A DNA stretch of 64,000 nucleotides from Hanleya hanleyi (lineage: Eukaryota; Mollusca; Polyplacophora; Lepidopleurida; Hanleyidae). A program made the translations under genes and the position numbers. The stretch covers positions 1 to 64,000 of the forward strand of contig JAVTVY010047828.1 of assembly GCA_036873755.1 (NCBI GenBank). The letters are read 5' to 3'. Positions 34,336-47,153 of this stretch are shown here, one piece after another (the stretch's first letter is position 1; each line of letters opens with the position of its first letter). Below the pieces are notes generated by a model. That model was not told where the DNA came from. It did not search any database and saw nothing but the letters and a program-made list of their open reading frames with translations.

Positions 34336-35808
34336 CAAGGGCGTAGACAAGTTGTGAGGTTTGGGGGGGCTTGAGAGGGGGAGAGTGTGAGAGGGGGGTT
34401 TCCCCCCTCGCAGCTTAAGATTTTTTTTTGAAACTTGATGGTAAATTGGCACTCTCTGGGAGCATCTGAGCAGTATAACATTGTAACAACTGAACCTTGA
34501 TTTATGCCAAAATGTCTCATAACAATGACGATCACTGCAATGATATACAAGATGAAACGATCGTTCAGTCTCGGATTTGCACTATAATTCAAGTTAATCC
34601 TTAGACAATACTATCCTGCTCCGATAGCAGCGGATGGCTGCATTGACGCGTGGCTGAGCACATGAGTTCTGGTTCATTAATCGGGTTGATTTGCTATCTT
34701 TTTAACATAGCAAATATTTTTAATCGATGATAACTGGGCTATTTTCGACCTGCAGTTGTCAGACTTATCAAAAATGTTAGCTTAGTGGTCCTATCTTGGA
34801 ATAGTAACTTGCCATATTTACACCAGTTATTAAACCATGACTTCGGGTCTACTGATCTGTCCCGGATAATATATCTCTGACGTTTTCGGCGATATTTCTT
34901 GGACAATTTATCGGACAACATTGAAACTTCACACAGTGGATAAAAAATGCTAAATTTATTCCAAAATATCAAGAAAACCCTTCCAGTAGTTCTCAATAAA
35001 TCGCGAAAACAAAAATTAGATGGGAGATTTGTGAGTTATATTTTTGACGTCATGACGTCAAGCTTGCAAGTTATAACAATGGCAGATCAAAGTCATCGTG
35101 GCCCCGAAATAACATGGTAGGTATCGTTGATTTTCGTCAATTGTCAACAAATTTTAATGAAAGACAGGAATAAAATTAGTGTATTTTATTTTATAGACTG
35201 TGTGAATTTTCAATGTTGTACTATAAATTATCTCCAAAATATCGCCGAAAACGTCTGGGATTTATTATCTGGGAAAGACAATAGGTTTATTTCTAGGGTT
35301 TCTATATGAAAAGTAGTTGAGAGTTTGTATATCTCTTGTTTGTGATTAAAAAATACTGAACAAATGACTGGGATCTCAACTGAAAAACAAAACAAGTTTA
35401 TAGTGAAAAAGTTACGAAAAATTCTGCTCACCGGAAGTTTTGATGTTTTTCGTCCAAATAGGCGGTATTTGATTGGATTTGAAGCACACTAGTCCATTCT
35501 CGGAGACGATCGCACACGATTGGACCCCGAAATCGTCAATCTATGGCTTTGGTCACTGATTAATTGCAATCTTATTTTAGGCCTAATGCACTGGCGGTGA
35601 TAAGGTTACTTCTCCGGTATTAATTGAATAAGATACGTGATCTTATATGCTATGTTAGCTTTCTTTATCTTTCTTTCTTTCCTTTTTTCGTTTGTTTGGT
35701 TGTTTTTTTTTTTTGTTTTTTTTGTTTTTTTTTTGTTTTTTTTTTTGCCGGCCGTCAAAATTTGGGGGGGCTCAAGCCCCCCCAAGCCCCCCGTTGTCTA
35801 CGCCCTTG
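34336..35808 (+). mobile_element. Foldback element, mostly palindromic
   Basis: Starts CAAGGGCGTAGACAA; the right end is its complement TTGTCTACGCCCTTG. Both arms follow with a G-run and GGGGGGGCTTGAG. Inner arms also match inversely: GACGTTTTCGGCGATATTT (34879-34897) with AAATATCGCCGAAAACGTC (35237-35255). These pairs share a dyad near 35067-35072. CAAGGGCGTAG-type ends recall hAT-type MITEs, but the 8-bp flanks differ (only CACAC is shared), so the superfamily is open. Confidence 0.65.
35701..35745. repeat. Poly(T)/G interrupted run
   Basis: T-rich low-complexity tract interrupted by single G bases, inside the foldback's right arm. Confidence 0.85.
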
Positions 35809-37521
35809 CACACGTGTACACGACTTTAGTTAACTTGGATCGCTCACTATCTAAGATAGTCCGCGGAAATAAACAAATCAATAGGCGGACCAACTTACAT
35901 AGCCACGACAATACCTCGAAGGCAAAATAACACCAAACATTTCGTTAAGAACATTTAAGTTTAAGGTTGCAGTGCAGTACAGTAATACGGCCTTCTCGAA
36001 TGATCTTATTACTCCTTCCACGGTTTAACACAGACGTACAGACATCCTTTCCCAGTGTCGCACAGAGGCCACAACTACGTCTTTCTTTGGCCAGAAAAAT
36101 GCTGTCCACCCCTCCGAGTCCCAGAAGAATGGTAAGGATTTGACCGAATGTTTGGTTAAGAAGTCTGCAGTAATTGGCAAAACACAGAGAGAAAATCTAC
36201 AAATATTTGTCACTGGTTTTGAAGTAGCCGGCCCATTTTCACACCTGAACTCGATGTCAAGACGCAAGAAGGCCCAGGTATGCGACCACAATTTCGTGGC
36301 ATTCTTCGCCTTTGATGGTGTTAAATCTCAGCTGCAAAGCTGAAAAACTCCGGATGAAGCCGTAGAGTAAAGCGTATACACCAGAGGCTTTTCAGACATA
36401 CGCCAATTCAGTATAATACAAATCTGCTCAAAGTTTAGAGTAAACAAACCTGCCAGTATACCTGGGACATTTGCTCCAGTGCAATTGAAGATCGAGGAAA
36501 ATCGTATGTCACATCAAAGTATCATATTCAAGTCAAATTCAATTTAAATCCGTAACCAGGTAAATTCGTTTCAGTCTTAAATATAGTTTTGTCCAGCGGA
36601 GTATACGAGGTAAACTATCAGAACAAATGGCTGGCTAGTCCTAAAATTGTAGACATTTGGCCGTTGTGTATAAAATATATCTTGCCTGACATCATGATTA
36701 GATGTCGCATAGGCTTCAATATCCTTTCCTATTTTATTACTAATTCCGAGCAGTGCTATTATCGGTGATGTTGATTCTGATATTGAATACAGAGTATATA
36801 TTCGGTACTTGTCTATAGATGGACCACGCCAGCACTTCGCATGATCAGCCTGAAGCTTAGGTTGTTTATTATCGACTCAAACCTAGTTGCTCATCCCAGT
36901 ATCAAGGCTTAGAAACAGACGAATTCATCCCTAGGAATCCTTAACAAATAGTGCCTTGATGCCGACTTAGATTCCTAATTCAACTCTTGGATCCATGTTT
37001 TTGCGCAGTGGTAATCGCCTCTGCTCAGCCAAGTTTTTTTTCCATCAAATCTGCCTGATCGAGTTTTGCAGAATCGATTCAACACGAGAGGGTTCCGTCG
37101 TATAAAGAAATTATCCAGTTAATCAGCATTGTGTCTGCTCGAGTTGTTTCACATTCGTCCTTCGAACACGGGGGCAGTGAGAAGTGGCACTCTTCTCTTG
37201 GTGTATCCAGTAGAATGCATAGAATATTTTCCGAACAGCGAACAAAAATAAACACCAAACCAATATAGCATCAGTAATTGAAAGAGCGAGGGATATATAG
37301 GTAATCAATGGTTAAGAGTATACATAGACATGGTTCTGTATCGTGATCATAGGTAAATACATCTCAAGGAAAGGCTAAATACCAGACACGGCTACGGTGA
37401 CTCGTATAATTGAATCGCGGCTAGCCTAGACTAGTTTCCAATGTTAAGAATTTCCCAGAAGGTGATATACAAAAAAGGTTGCCGAAATTCTAATAATCTC
37501 AACATATTTTGTCATTCCACA

Positions 37522-37674
37522 ACCAGAGATTAGGGCCTACCAGAGATTAGGGCCTACCAGAGATTAGGGCCTACCAGAGATTAGGGCCTACCAGAGATTA
37601 GGGCCTACCAGAGATTAGGGCCTACCAGAGATTAGGGCCTACCAGAGATTAGGGCCTACCAGAGATTAGGGCCT
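37522..37674 (+). repeat. 17-bp tandem array, 9 units
   Basis: Nine perfect copies of ACCAGAGATTAGGGCCT. Perfect identity suggests recent expansion. Confidence 0.95.
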
Positions 37675-38363
37675 ATAGAAAAGCAAGAAGGGTGCTGGAA
37701 CATGAACAGACACTACATCCATCACCATATTGCTATATTCATTCATTTCATTTTCTTCATTTCGATAAGTTCACGTCCTCTTGATACAGTAGAGATGATG
37801 TTGCATCATGGCATACATGTATGATAATACTATTGATATAGGTATAGGTACACTCGTCCCACCTCCTGGAACACTTCGTACACCAATAAAACACACGACG
37901 ATCTAACACGTATACAGCCGACGTTTATCGAAAGGTTTTTGTCTATTCGAACTTTTTTAAATCGAATAACGTACTAATTAAACGATATAACCATGTCTAA
38001 TGTTGATTCACGATCTACATATTTTTTCCCTTATTCCAAATATCTACACCACAGAAATGAAGCTTGAACACGAAGAAAAAATCAATTGCATAATAACGAA
38101 GACGTCATGCAAATTAGAACAGAGATACTTATAAACCTGGGCAATGGAAATGAACAAACACTTATAACCGGGACTTGAAACGGAAACGAAAAAGAGGCAA
38201 GTTAGTTTCTGTCCTCTGGAAACTTCTGGAAATATATGTCCTGTCTGTAATTTGGTATCAGATAAGTGTATAACACAATATTGTTCTGTATGCTGCAAGG
38301 TATCACCTGTGTATAACACAATTCCACCCAAATCAAACATGCTAAAAGAAGAAAATAACTAAC

Positions 38364-38438
38364 TTCCTTTCTCTCTGACGTGAAGGATGGGGCCTTTTGG
38401 TCCAGCGGTAGACGTGGTATTTTTCTTTGCAGAAATCC
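38364..38438 (-). CDS. Candidate netrin cassette exon (extra linker)
   Basis: A 75-nt minus-strand segment with a good acceptor (GACACCTTTTCAG just before 38438) and a plausible donor GTTAGT at 38363. It opens with GG and ends with one A, so it is phase 1 at both ends and fits between the EGF-3 and linker exons without shifting the frame. It would add Arg then ISAKKNTTSTAGPKGPILHV and REKG, a Thr/Ser/Lys/Pro/Gly-rich stretch like other netrin hinges, and has no stop. No homology beyond composition is known to me, and chance is not excluded. Confidence 0.4.
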
Positions 38439-38916
38439 CTGAAAAGGTGTCAATATATATAGACTGTTGAGTGATGGAAATCGAGCGTTTTGTGTGTCCA
38501 TGCATTCATATTCAGTTCATGCGGACCGTTTCATGACATTCCAGTTGTGGTGATGGTGGTGCGGATACAACCCGGGTACGGAGAGTGCTGTGCCAGAGGA
38601 TAGAAGGTTGGTTAGTAGTTATAGCGAACATGCGTGCTGGACAATTCACACAACAACGAAAACAACATCATAACAACGAACTTCTTTCAGTGTAGACTGA
38701 GACTAAAATTATGATAGTAGATCTATAGTAATTCAAGAACATCCGCTTCGCAGAAACGATTACGAATAAACTACCGCCCGAAAAACCCCCATCCCGTGAA
38801 GCAATCTAAGTGCTCCGACTAGATTTCGTTGGACAGGTGTCCTTATATATGTAATATATAGTACATACAGAACATATGGCAGCAGTGAACTATGCATGTG
38901 AACACATTTCTCTCAG

Positions 38917-39032
38917 CTCATTGTACATCTCCTTTTAACAGATTAATATCAGCTCAGTGTGCACCTCTTGTTAACAGATTACTCGCAGCTCAGTGTGCAC
39001 CTCTTGTTAACAGATTACTCGCAGCTCAGTGT
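38917..39032 (+). repeat. 36-bp tandem, about 3.5 units
   Basis: CAGCTCAGTGTGCACCTC followed by TTGTTAACAGATTACTCG; the first unit is diverged. Confidence 0.85.
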
Positions 39033-39894
39033 GCACCTCGTGGTGAAAGGTAGAGCTTTCCCGCTTGTCTGGTAGCGGTTCTGAGTTTACAGTCAAGACT
39101 GAGGATGAGCGGCCTCTCCTTGCTTTGATCTTTGTTAGTATTACAGTTGATTATAGTAAGACCACAACATCGTTTATTCCAGCGTTGGCTGTCTCTAAAG
39201 CAGCCTATAGTTTATCAACATCCATTGTGACTGATACCATGCTAGCATACATGTACACATGCTGACTATAGTTCTGAATAACAACCTACTGAAATGCAAC
39301 GGGAAATAGCCATCTGTCATCCCACGAATCTTACCATCGTTAAGTTGGTGGATATGCATATTACACTCAACAACCTATAGGGTAATGAACTAAGAGTATA
39401 ACAGTGGGTAGATTCCAATAATGACTAACATATCATGGACTATTTACCGTGAAAAGAGAGATGACATTTGACATCTTAAGAACAGTAACGCTTACTTTCA
39501 TCACTTCATGAAACCGACTTTGTATTTAATTGACATCAAACTCGCCCTCAGTGCGCCCTTCCCTTGATATATCTGGCCCCCTTCATTGTTCAAAGAACTT
39601 ATAAATAGACACGAGACGCCACTGACTGCGGAACCATTTGAATTTCGAAATGTGTCATAGAAGAGCGTCATTGATTGGCTGACCTATACATCGGGCCAAT
39701 ACATGCACCATATCAGGAGGAATGACACCGCTAGTTGAGGATGATGCCACTCTACACACAATCGGCGTGCAGGTTCTGATTGGTTCGTCTTTCGTTCGTA
39801 GGTAAAATTTACACCTCGGATTTTGAACACTGAAGGGTGGTCATATAAATCAAAACAGGTTCAAAGTGGGAACGTAGAAATTGGCTCGATAAAA

Positions 39895-40740
39895 TGAAGA
39901 TGTGAAAACCATGGTATCTTCAACTTCAATGAAATTGGTTGAGCGCTTCTGTTTTTTGAACCTATTAGGTTCTAATACTCGATATATATCAATATATATC
40001 GATATCTATCAATATATATCATAAAAAACACTGAATGACCTTGTAAAAATAGGTCAAGATCAGTCAACAGCTTCAAGTTCATCATCAGTTACGTGTGCAA
40101 CATGAATTTGTTTACCCTAACTATAATCATTAAAAACATGTAGCAAAACCTGGAATTTGACCTTTCAAATTAGATCAAGGTCAGTCACTTTCCATAGACT
40201 TCTGATCCATCAACAAGTGCAACTGTTGTATGAACGTGAAGAGCCCAGCTATAATTCTTCAAGAAGTATTGTATCCACACCGACTATGGACATACGGATG
40301 GACAGACAGACAATGCTGATGACAATAAGTCAACAGGTTTTGAATCAATTCTGTATTGAACAGGAGATTTTCCAATTCTTACAGGTTCTCTGGCTTGAGT
40401 CAACTTGAACTTTGACCTTTTTACCTAAACATGACATAACTTTCTTCTTTACCCCATTGGCTCTGTATACTCAATGTTTTGTACCAATTCATAAACTGGA
40501 ACAGGAGATTTCCATCTTCTTTACAGATTTTCTAGCCCAAGTGACCTTTACCTTTGACCTAGTGACTTCAATAGCCTGAAGGATATTCCTCAATTATACC
40601 TTCACTTAAAATTTGGAGCGAATAGGATCTATAGTTTTCAAGTTATCGTGTTAACGGGAAAACGTGAAACACACAAACAGCGATTTTATATCCTCTGAGC
40701 TGGGTCCGGCGAGAGATAAAGAGACATGTACCTCCAGTCA
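39895..40740 (+). repeat. AGGTCA-rich dispersed repeat
   Basis: TGACCTTGTAAAAATAGGTC (40036), TTTGACCTTTCAAATTAGAT then CAAGGTCAGTCAC (40155), a GGACAGACAGAC run near 40298, then further TGACCTTT pairs to 40570. Preceded by an ATATATC-rich patch at 39985-40022. Confidence 0.6.
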
Positions 40741-41686
40741 TTATACCATTATGGTATATTTTGAAAGCGGAATTCCCCAAAGTTAATTGCCATATTTCTG
40801 GCGTATTTTTATCGTTTATTGTTACCTAGATATCAGAAGAATATCATAAGGTTATAGTGACAACTACCAACTGTGTTAATGAATTATATTTTGGATAATG
40901 ATGAAACTAGATCATCATAGTTGTGCTACGTTACCGATACTTAACAGACCAGCTAGTATATTTGCCAACAGAGATGAAAGTTTAAGATTCTCGCTAACCC
41001 ATCATAGTTCTGTCCTGATCTATGTGACATCTTTCAAGAAAGACTGTTCGATCGTCTCATATTATGGGTAAATTCAATGTCTGATCTACAATGTACCGGT
41101 GTAGAGGCTAAGGATGTCCGGTGGCTAAGAGTGTCCGGCCTCTGTCTTCTAACCCAGCTAGGACATTTTTCTCCACATTGGGGACAAGTGTCCGTCCTTG
41201 GTTGCAAGAGAAAAGGACATGAAAAGGGACACTAATCACCAGGACATTCTTATCCATCACACCGGCTCGGTGCTTGTTCGAACACATGGATAGATATACT
41301 TCATATTCAAGCAATAAAGCGTCAGACCTACCTTACGGATATCGTATTGAAGATGAGCATGACTGAAATAGTCGGATCGTTAGCTCAAAAGTTAGATATA
41401 TTGACAACGATAAGAGTTTCTCTGTTCATATGCAATATCTTCCCTGCATCCATAGGAGACATGTCCTTGCATACTAGGAATTGGAGTGATTCTGAATTCA
41501 TACACAACGATACACACTTTCTATGATCAGAAGAACACTTGTACGACAAGCGCATTATGAGCTTCGATGTACACCCGCGCAAATCTTTGACTACAGAAAC
41601 CAAATCTTAAGCGACACAAGGTTTAAACGTTTAGGTTTGATCCTTCATAAGATATCGTATAATTTGAATTTGACCTAAACACATGG

Positions 41687-42075
41687 CAGTTTGACTAACG
41701 TCACGGGACCTACGAAGTATAGGGTGGGCATTAGGACTCCGACGCGCACTGAACTCTTGGAAATCCCCCTGCCCCAAGTTGAAATCCTGCCTATATTATG
41801 ATGGGCACAGCCCAAGTCAGAATCACCAGTGATTTTCATCAAAAATCACCAGAAATTCTCATCAGAATTCGGTCAGCTTAGAACTTGCTGGTGACAGTCC
41901 CCTGATGCACCTTCATGCAAAAAATCAAGGTTCTAATGTCAACGGTTCTCCTTATTTTGCCGACGAAAGTATTCAGATGGACTCACTCACTCACTCACTC
42001 ACACACTCACTCACTCACTCACTGACTACCGGACAATTTGCAGATCGTAGCCTACTTCGTAGGAAAAATAGTTCA
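41687..42075 (-). mobile_element. MITE-like element, short derivative
   Basis: About 390 bp matching both ends of 7638-9385 in reverse orientation: TTTGACTAACGTCAC, GGACCTACGAAGTA, AAAATCACCAGAAATTCTCA, a CACT microsatellite at 41981-42024, and CTACTTCGTAGGAAAAATAG. The interior of the long copy is absent, so this is an internal-deletion derivative. Confidence 0.65.
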
Positions 42076-42079
42076 CGCT

Positions 42080-42960
42080 CATCTTCAATAAACTGATCCA
42101 TCACCAGTTACATATGGTGTGAATGTGGAACTTGGCTATAATCCCACAAAAGTTATCATCATCACCAAATTAGAATTTGGACTTGACAAGATATTTCAGG
42201 TTCGGTCAACTTCTATATGCTTGTAGCCCATCACCAGTGGTATGAATTAAAAATGTCGACTCTTAAAACATATCGCTCTACCAGAATTTGACCTTGATAA
42301 TATAGACCAAAGTCGGTCAACTTGAACAGGCTTCTAGTCAATCACCAGTTGAATATGTACTGTAGTGTGAATTTGAAAACCTGTAAGCCATGATCCGTCG
42401 AGATATTGCAATAAGTAGAATTTAATCTTGGAAAAATACGCCACGGTCAGCCAAATTGGACAGATTTCTGGCAATCACTATTTGGAGAGCCTAGGTATAT
42501 TCCTTCAAATGATATCACCAATACGAGAATGTGGCCTTGATAAATAGGTCGAGGCCAGTCATCTTCAATGGGCCTCTGACCCATCGCCATTTATGAATTT
42601 GCAAAGCCTAACAATAATCCTTCAAGAGATATTGTGTTAACAAGCAAGATGGACAGACAGGCGGACGAATCACGCTATGGCCAAAATTGGCCGAGAGGTA
42701 AAATACAATAGGCTTCTTCTTGGCCAGGACAGTCCACATCTCCGAACTGTAGTTATAGCATGAACATAACAATGTTCAATGATTGGCTGACTTTTGGCCA
42801 TGTAACCGTGACCTTTGAAATTTGGACTTGAAAATGACTAGGGTTCCTCTTTGCACAATGGCTAAGATATATCGGGACGAACGTATAGAAATTGTCGCCC
42901 TACCCACATGCGAATCACATGTACCTTCTGCATCACTAATCGGCATCAACTTGTATGGAA
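42080..42960 (+). repeat. AGGTCA-rich dispersed repeat
   Basis: Four to five decayed units: TTTGACCTTGATAATATAGA (42287), TGGCCTTGATAAATAGGTCG (42533), then GATGGACAGACAGGCGG and CCAAAATTGGCCGAGAGGTA, and a CTTGAAAATGACTAGGGTTC end as at 19680. Confidence 0.6.
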
Positions 42961-43619
42961 GCACCCATCCAGTCTAGCACATGATGTATTGTAGCACCAA
43001 TTGACTGTCTATATTGATAGGACAACGGCACGTATTAATCATGCTAAAGGGTGGCCCAAGGCTTGGAGAGGCCGCCCCAGCACTTGAATGTTGTCGAAGC
43101 CAGGGCGAGCAGCAGAAGTGCATCTGTGTTAATTTGTTCTCAGTTAATCGAGTCAAAATCGTAGAGTTAGACAGGTTAGCTTCATAAAAACTACCATTGA
43201 ACATCTTATTTTGGGAGGGGATATGACTATCAGAGCGTCAGAGCGATCTATATGATCAGGTCGTTGGTGTCTTTGCCAATGGGGTTTCGAGTTCCTTCGA
43301 TTTCTTGATTTTAAAGGAGAAATTCTGTTGCAATCGCAACTGAGATGGCTGTAAACACGATCGCTGCCAATAGAGGCATTCCACTGGTTTCAAGGCAATA
43401 TATTACCTGCTTGCAATCAACAAACTTTCATCCGGCAACCTACGGCCATTGCCGAGAAGGTTGCTGAAATCAGCCTCTACCGCGAAGAGGGTCGTAAAAG
43501 CGAGAGAGGGCGCCGTCGCCAAGAAGATCGCCGCCGCCGAAACTGGTATTGCAGTCAGAGGGATTGAGTACAGCAATCAGACAACTGATGTAGAATTACT
43601 GTTTGGGTATTGACGACCA

Positions 43620-43850
43620 TTATCAATAATAAGAATACTGATTGGTGATATGGAGTTGCCCATAATACCATCTAGGAGTTTGAACGGCTTCGTTGAAAAT
43701 TGTCTACCCTCTTTGTAAAAACTAGCTTCTTTTATACCGTTAGATTTATTTAATGCATGCTTGGACTTTGGAGTTAAGCGTGGGTTACTAATAGGGTCTT
43801 TCGATTATGGATGAAGGAAGTCTTCATGGATGGCGGGGTTAGAATCAGGA
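43620..43850 (+). mobile_element. Diverged PLE-A-like tail
   Basis: AAGAATACTGATTGGTGATA, GTTGAAAATTGTCTACC and GGTCTTTCGATTATGGATG follow the order of the PLE-A tail at low identity. Confidence 0.4.
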
Positions 43851-44763
43851 GAACCGATTCGGACGTCTGCACGTCAGACATTTGAACAACTGCCCCGATC
43901 ATCTAGAATCTGCTATATACCATGCACTAGTAGTAGATACCTGAAGATATGTAAATTGAGCCATATCGTAACTGGATATGAAAATGGGATACACTGTCGC
44001 CGTGTTCTAAATAAACCAATCAGATATCCACTGAATAATCCTCATTCCAACTGGGCCACGTCAATAACAAGTAACTTTAATGACATAGAACCGATGTATT
44101 AAAGCTATACTTGAGACAGCCCACGGAGATTGGCATGAGATACTTCTTTGTAATGATAATCTTCCCGATTTTCCGACACATTCTTACCCAGTTTGTCTTA
44201 ATTTATCAATGTATACATCGTCAGACATTCCTCGATAGGGATTGACATATGCTGCAATCAGTCTAACTGTTGTTAGTAAATACACACACACAGACATTAA
44301 TGTGCAAAAATAAATCAAACAACACAAATTTATTGAAGTTTTCTACTAATTTGATCATTGTAAATGCCATGGTTAATACTAGATATCTTTGACGGAGTCA
44401 AATGGATACCTGAAGAAATCTATCACTTTGTCTGTATACTCTTTTTGTCCTGTATGCTATTTTGTATCATTTTATAATAACGGGCATTCATTTCTTTTTG
44501 CCAATCCAAAACTGTAACGTAAGTCAAATTTGTGAAAGATGTATTCTCATTTAATTACTCTGATGTGTATTATGAAACGTTCACTGAACCTTTTCTCAGC
44601 AGCTGAATAATTTGGATATTATCAAGTTATAGGCTAATAGATCATCGAATGAAATGAAATCAGATTGAAAGTTCTTTTGAGGGCAAGTCTTTCTCCTATT
44701 CAAAACGCGAGTTCCAAGTGATAAAGAGTCATAGGTAAGGCGAGAGCATGTAACGATAGATTA

Positions 44764-44973
<210 letters not shown>

Positions 44974-45789
44974 CTAAATACACACAACAGGGTCAGATGG
45001 ATTAGCATTACGGACGATATTACCATTGAGCAGTTCCACATTCAAATGTCCTATTCAGCACAACGCAATGGTTATTACAGTATAGTAGCTGAATAGTTAC
45101 ATCACAATAAACAGTTACATCAGTACCGAATATCAATTGATCGGTACAGATCAGCTAACACGGCGATCTTGACAGCGAATCTGGATGGCGATTGCAAAGT
45201 TCTACGAAGAAACGAGGATTTGTCAGTTGTGTAGAAAAAAGACAAAGAACTTGTTTGTGTTGTGTGGCGTCCCTTCTTTGAGGGAATATGTAGAGGTAAC
45301 GCAGTAAGTATCCAATTGGGAACTGTACTGTACCGATCATTCAGAATTTGTCCGTTGATCAACTGTCTATCGATAACACGTACGCTTATAGCAATGATTC
45401 GGGATGTTAGTGACCGGGGGATAACACCCCTGACACAATATGTTGAATACAGGCGTTAACAGAATGGCACATTGCAAATCACAATCATTTATATTCCAGC
45501 CATTTATTTATTTATTTATTTCACGCCAATTTCCACAGACCCAGCGGGCCCAGTAACTGAGATGATAACAATGTTAAAATGATATTACTCTTTGAATAAC
45601 AACATTAAACTACAGTAAACAATACTACATAAAAGAAACGAATACGTATGAATCTAAGATAATATATCGATTCAGAGCCGTTCTATATGATACCAACGTT
45701 TAATTCAGCCAGGATCACACAAAATTCTAAGTATTCCGACAAAAACAGGCTAACCCAGCAAATTGGAGCGATATATGCAAGAGATGAGA

Positions 45790-45895
45790 AAAATTGACGT
45801 TTTCATTGCAGCTGTTCATATGGAGACTATGAAGTATCCACACGGCCCCTAGCACCGGCTTAAGCGGAATTAGATACGCTAGCTCGGAAGCTGTG
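45790..45895 (-). mobile_element. PLE 3' scrap, inverted
   Basis: The minus strand reads ATTCCGCTTAAGCCGGTGCT then AGGGGCCGTGTGG and CATATGAACAGCTGC, the H0-linker-H1-H2 order. The right half of H2 is mutated (GTCAATT). Confidence 0.6.
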
Positions 45896-46117
45896 ATGAT
45901 AGACTAGCTCACACAACTTATCTGGTGTTGATGGATGAGCATTGCGGACGTCAGATGGAATCCAGAAGTAATCAACACAACACATTAATAACATGTCATG
46001 CATTAGAATTTATACAACAAACCGATTTTTCTCAAATAACCTGAAATACAATATTCTTTTACTCGACTAAAAAGATCTTCTAAAGTAGCTGCTCAATAAA
46101 AAGAATGTCTTACAATC

Positions 46118-46300
46118 TTAAAATCTATATAGATCATCGTGGCATGTTACTGGTTCTTTGTTTAATAAATGTTCGTGAGTTAATCGTGTATGGCCGATTA
46201 TAAATCGCCTGATCATGGCTTGATCGAAATGTTTCCAGCTGCTCAGATGACTATAGCCTACAGTTGAAACATCAAGATATTTAGCTACAGCAATATAGTC
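46118..46300 (-). pseudogene. LINE fragment, RNase H/C-terminal part
   Basis: The minus frame contains FDQAMIRRFIIGHTRLTHEH then LLNKEP and a Cys. The IGHTRLTH-xx-LL motif is the hallmark of the region after RNase H in Jockey/I-type non-LTR elements. The frame ends soon after, with no RT or RNase H active site nearby. A decayed piece; class inferred from one motif. Confidence 0.55.
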
Positions 46301-46643
46301 AGCTTCTCCTTCAGGACATGTGATATGTATTATTCTTTGATGATAAGTACAAATCATCGGAAACTTGGGATAATATTATCTGATACAGAACGCCATCGTT
46401 GTTAGCAGGTGGACTCCTTAATTCATGCATCGTATCGTTTGACATAGGAGATAAAAGTGAAAGTGTAAACAGATGCGTCTGTCGGATGTTGATAAGACGG
46501 TAGGTAATCTAGTGTACAAATATACCACTTAGAGGTGAGACATCCACAGGTTCACGCCGTGCCCCTGGTTCAGTAGCCCGAGTACAAAGGCAATACCGCT
46601 GACATTCAGAGTAGACGCCTTTGTGATCATTTTCACTTTTCAG

Positions 46644-46865
46644 ACAAAGGCTGTGACAGATTCTTGCTGCCAAGTGTCGATCACCGATTCAAGGGAAGCA
46701 GACATGACAGGTCTGACTTTCCAGAAGGCTCAAAGCACAATGACATTGACACCTGACGACAGAAATCCTAAATTCTCTGACTGTACTAAATGTGACAAAC
46801 GGAAATATCTGTCGTTGAAGTTTCCAGCCAATGTATCAGAAGGACAAGTGATACGTTTCAGAAAG
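46644..46865 (+). CDS. Unrecognised exon-like segment, plus strand
   Basis: A 222-nt open segment, phase 0 at both ends, preceded by CATTTTCACTTTTCAG and followed by CAGAAAG/GTAATT, both strong splice sites. It encodes 74 residues with four cysteines (CC near residue 8; C-x-x-C in SDCTKCDKRKYLSLKFP). Codon-like composition differs from the flanks. A second open stretch (46877-47085: KGNFVLIKNTGPDNPVIRNK) follows in another frame, separated by a 39-bp duplication. It could be an exon of an unknown gene antisense to netrin, or a processed or broken remnant. I do not recognise the family. Confidence 0.3.
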
Positions 46866-46936
46866 GTAATTTTGTCTTGAGCAAGAACACTTGTTTACAG
46901 AAAGGTAATTTTGTCTTGATCAAGAACACTGGCCCA
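46859..46936 (+). repeat. 39-bp direct duplication spanning a splice-like site
   Basis: CAGAAAGGTAATTTTGTCTT, GANCAAGAACACTNG occurs at 46859 and again at 46898. The duplication copies the donor-like GTAATT and shifts the frame of the adjacent open segment. Confidence 0.85.
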
Positions 46937-47085
46937 GATAACCCAGTAATCAGGAACAAGATCAGTCTCAACGACGTGTACATGTCTGTAAATGGAATGT
47001 CTGCTTCTGATATATCACAGCAATACAAACATCAGGTCCGACATTCAGTAGTGTGCCGTCTTCATAAAGAACAAGAGAATCTAAT

Positions 47086-47153
47086 ATCGCTTATGCCGGT
47101 GCTAGGGGCCGTGTGATCATGTCATCCAAGTTGCCACAAGAACAGGTACAATA
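47086..47153 (+). mobile_element. PLE-B copy 3, left part (interrupted)
   Basis: TATCGCTTATGCCGGTGCTA through CAGGTACAATA, the H0-H1 region and left half of H2, broken by the 1.2-kb element. It resumes at 48384. Confidence 0.75.

Noticed and set aside
36140..36343. Plus frame ending at a donor-like AAGGCCCAG/GTATGC
   Set aside because: There is one good donor-like site, but no acceptor or homology, and the opposite strand is equally open.
37522..37674. 17-bp array considered as a CRISPR array
   Set aside because: The units are contiguous with no spacers, and the genome is animal.
43440..43560. Arg/Glu-rich GC-rich stretch as coding
   Set aside because: Short, no start or splice context; the composition alone is not evidence.
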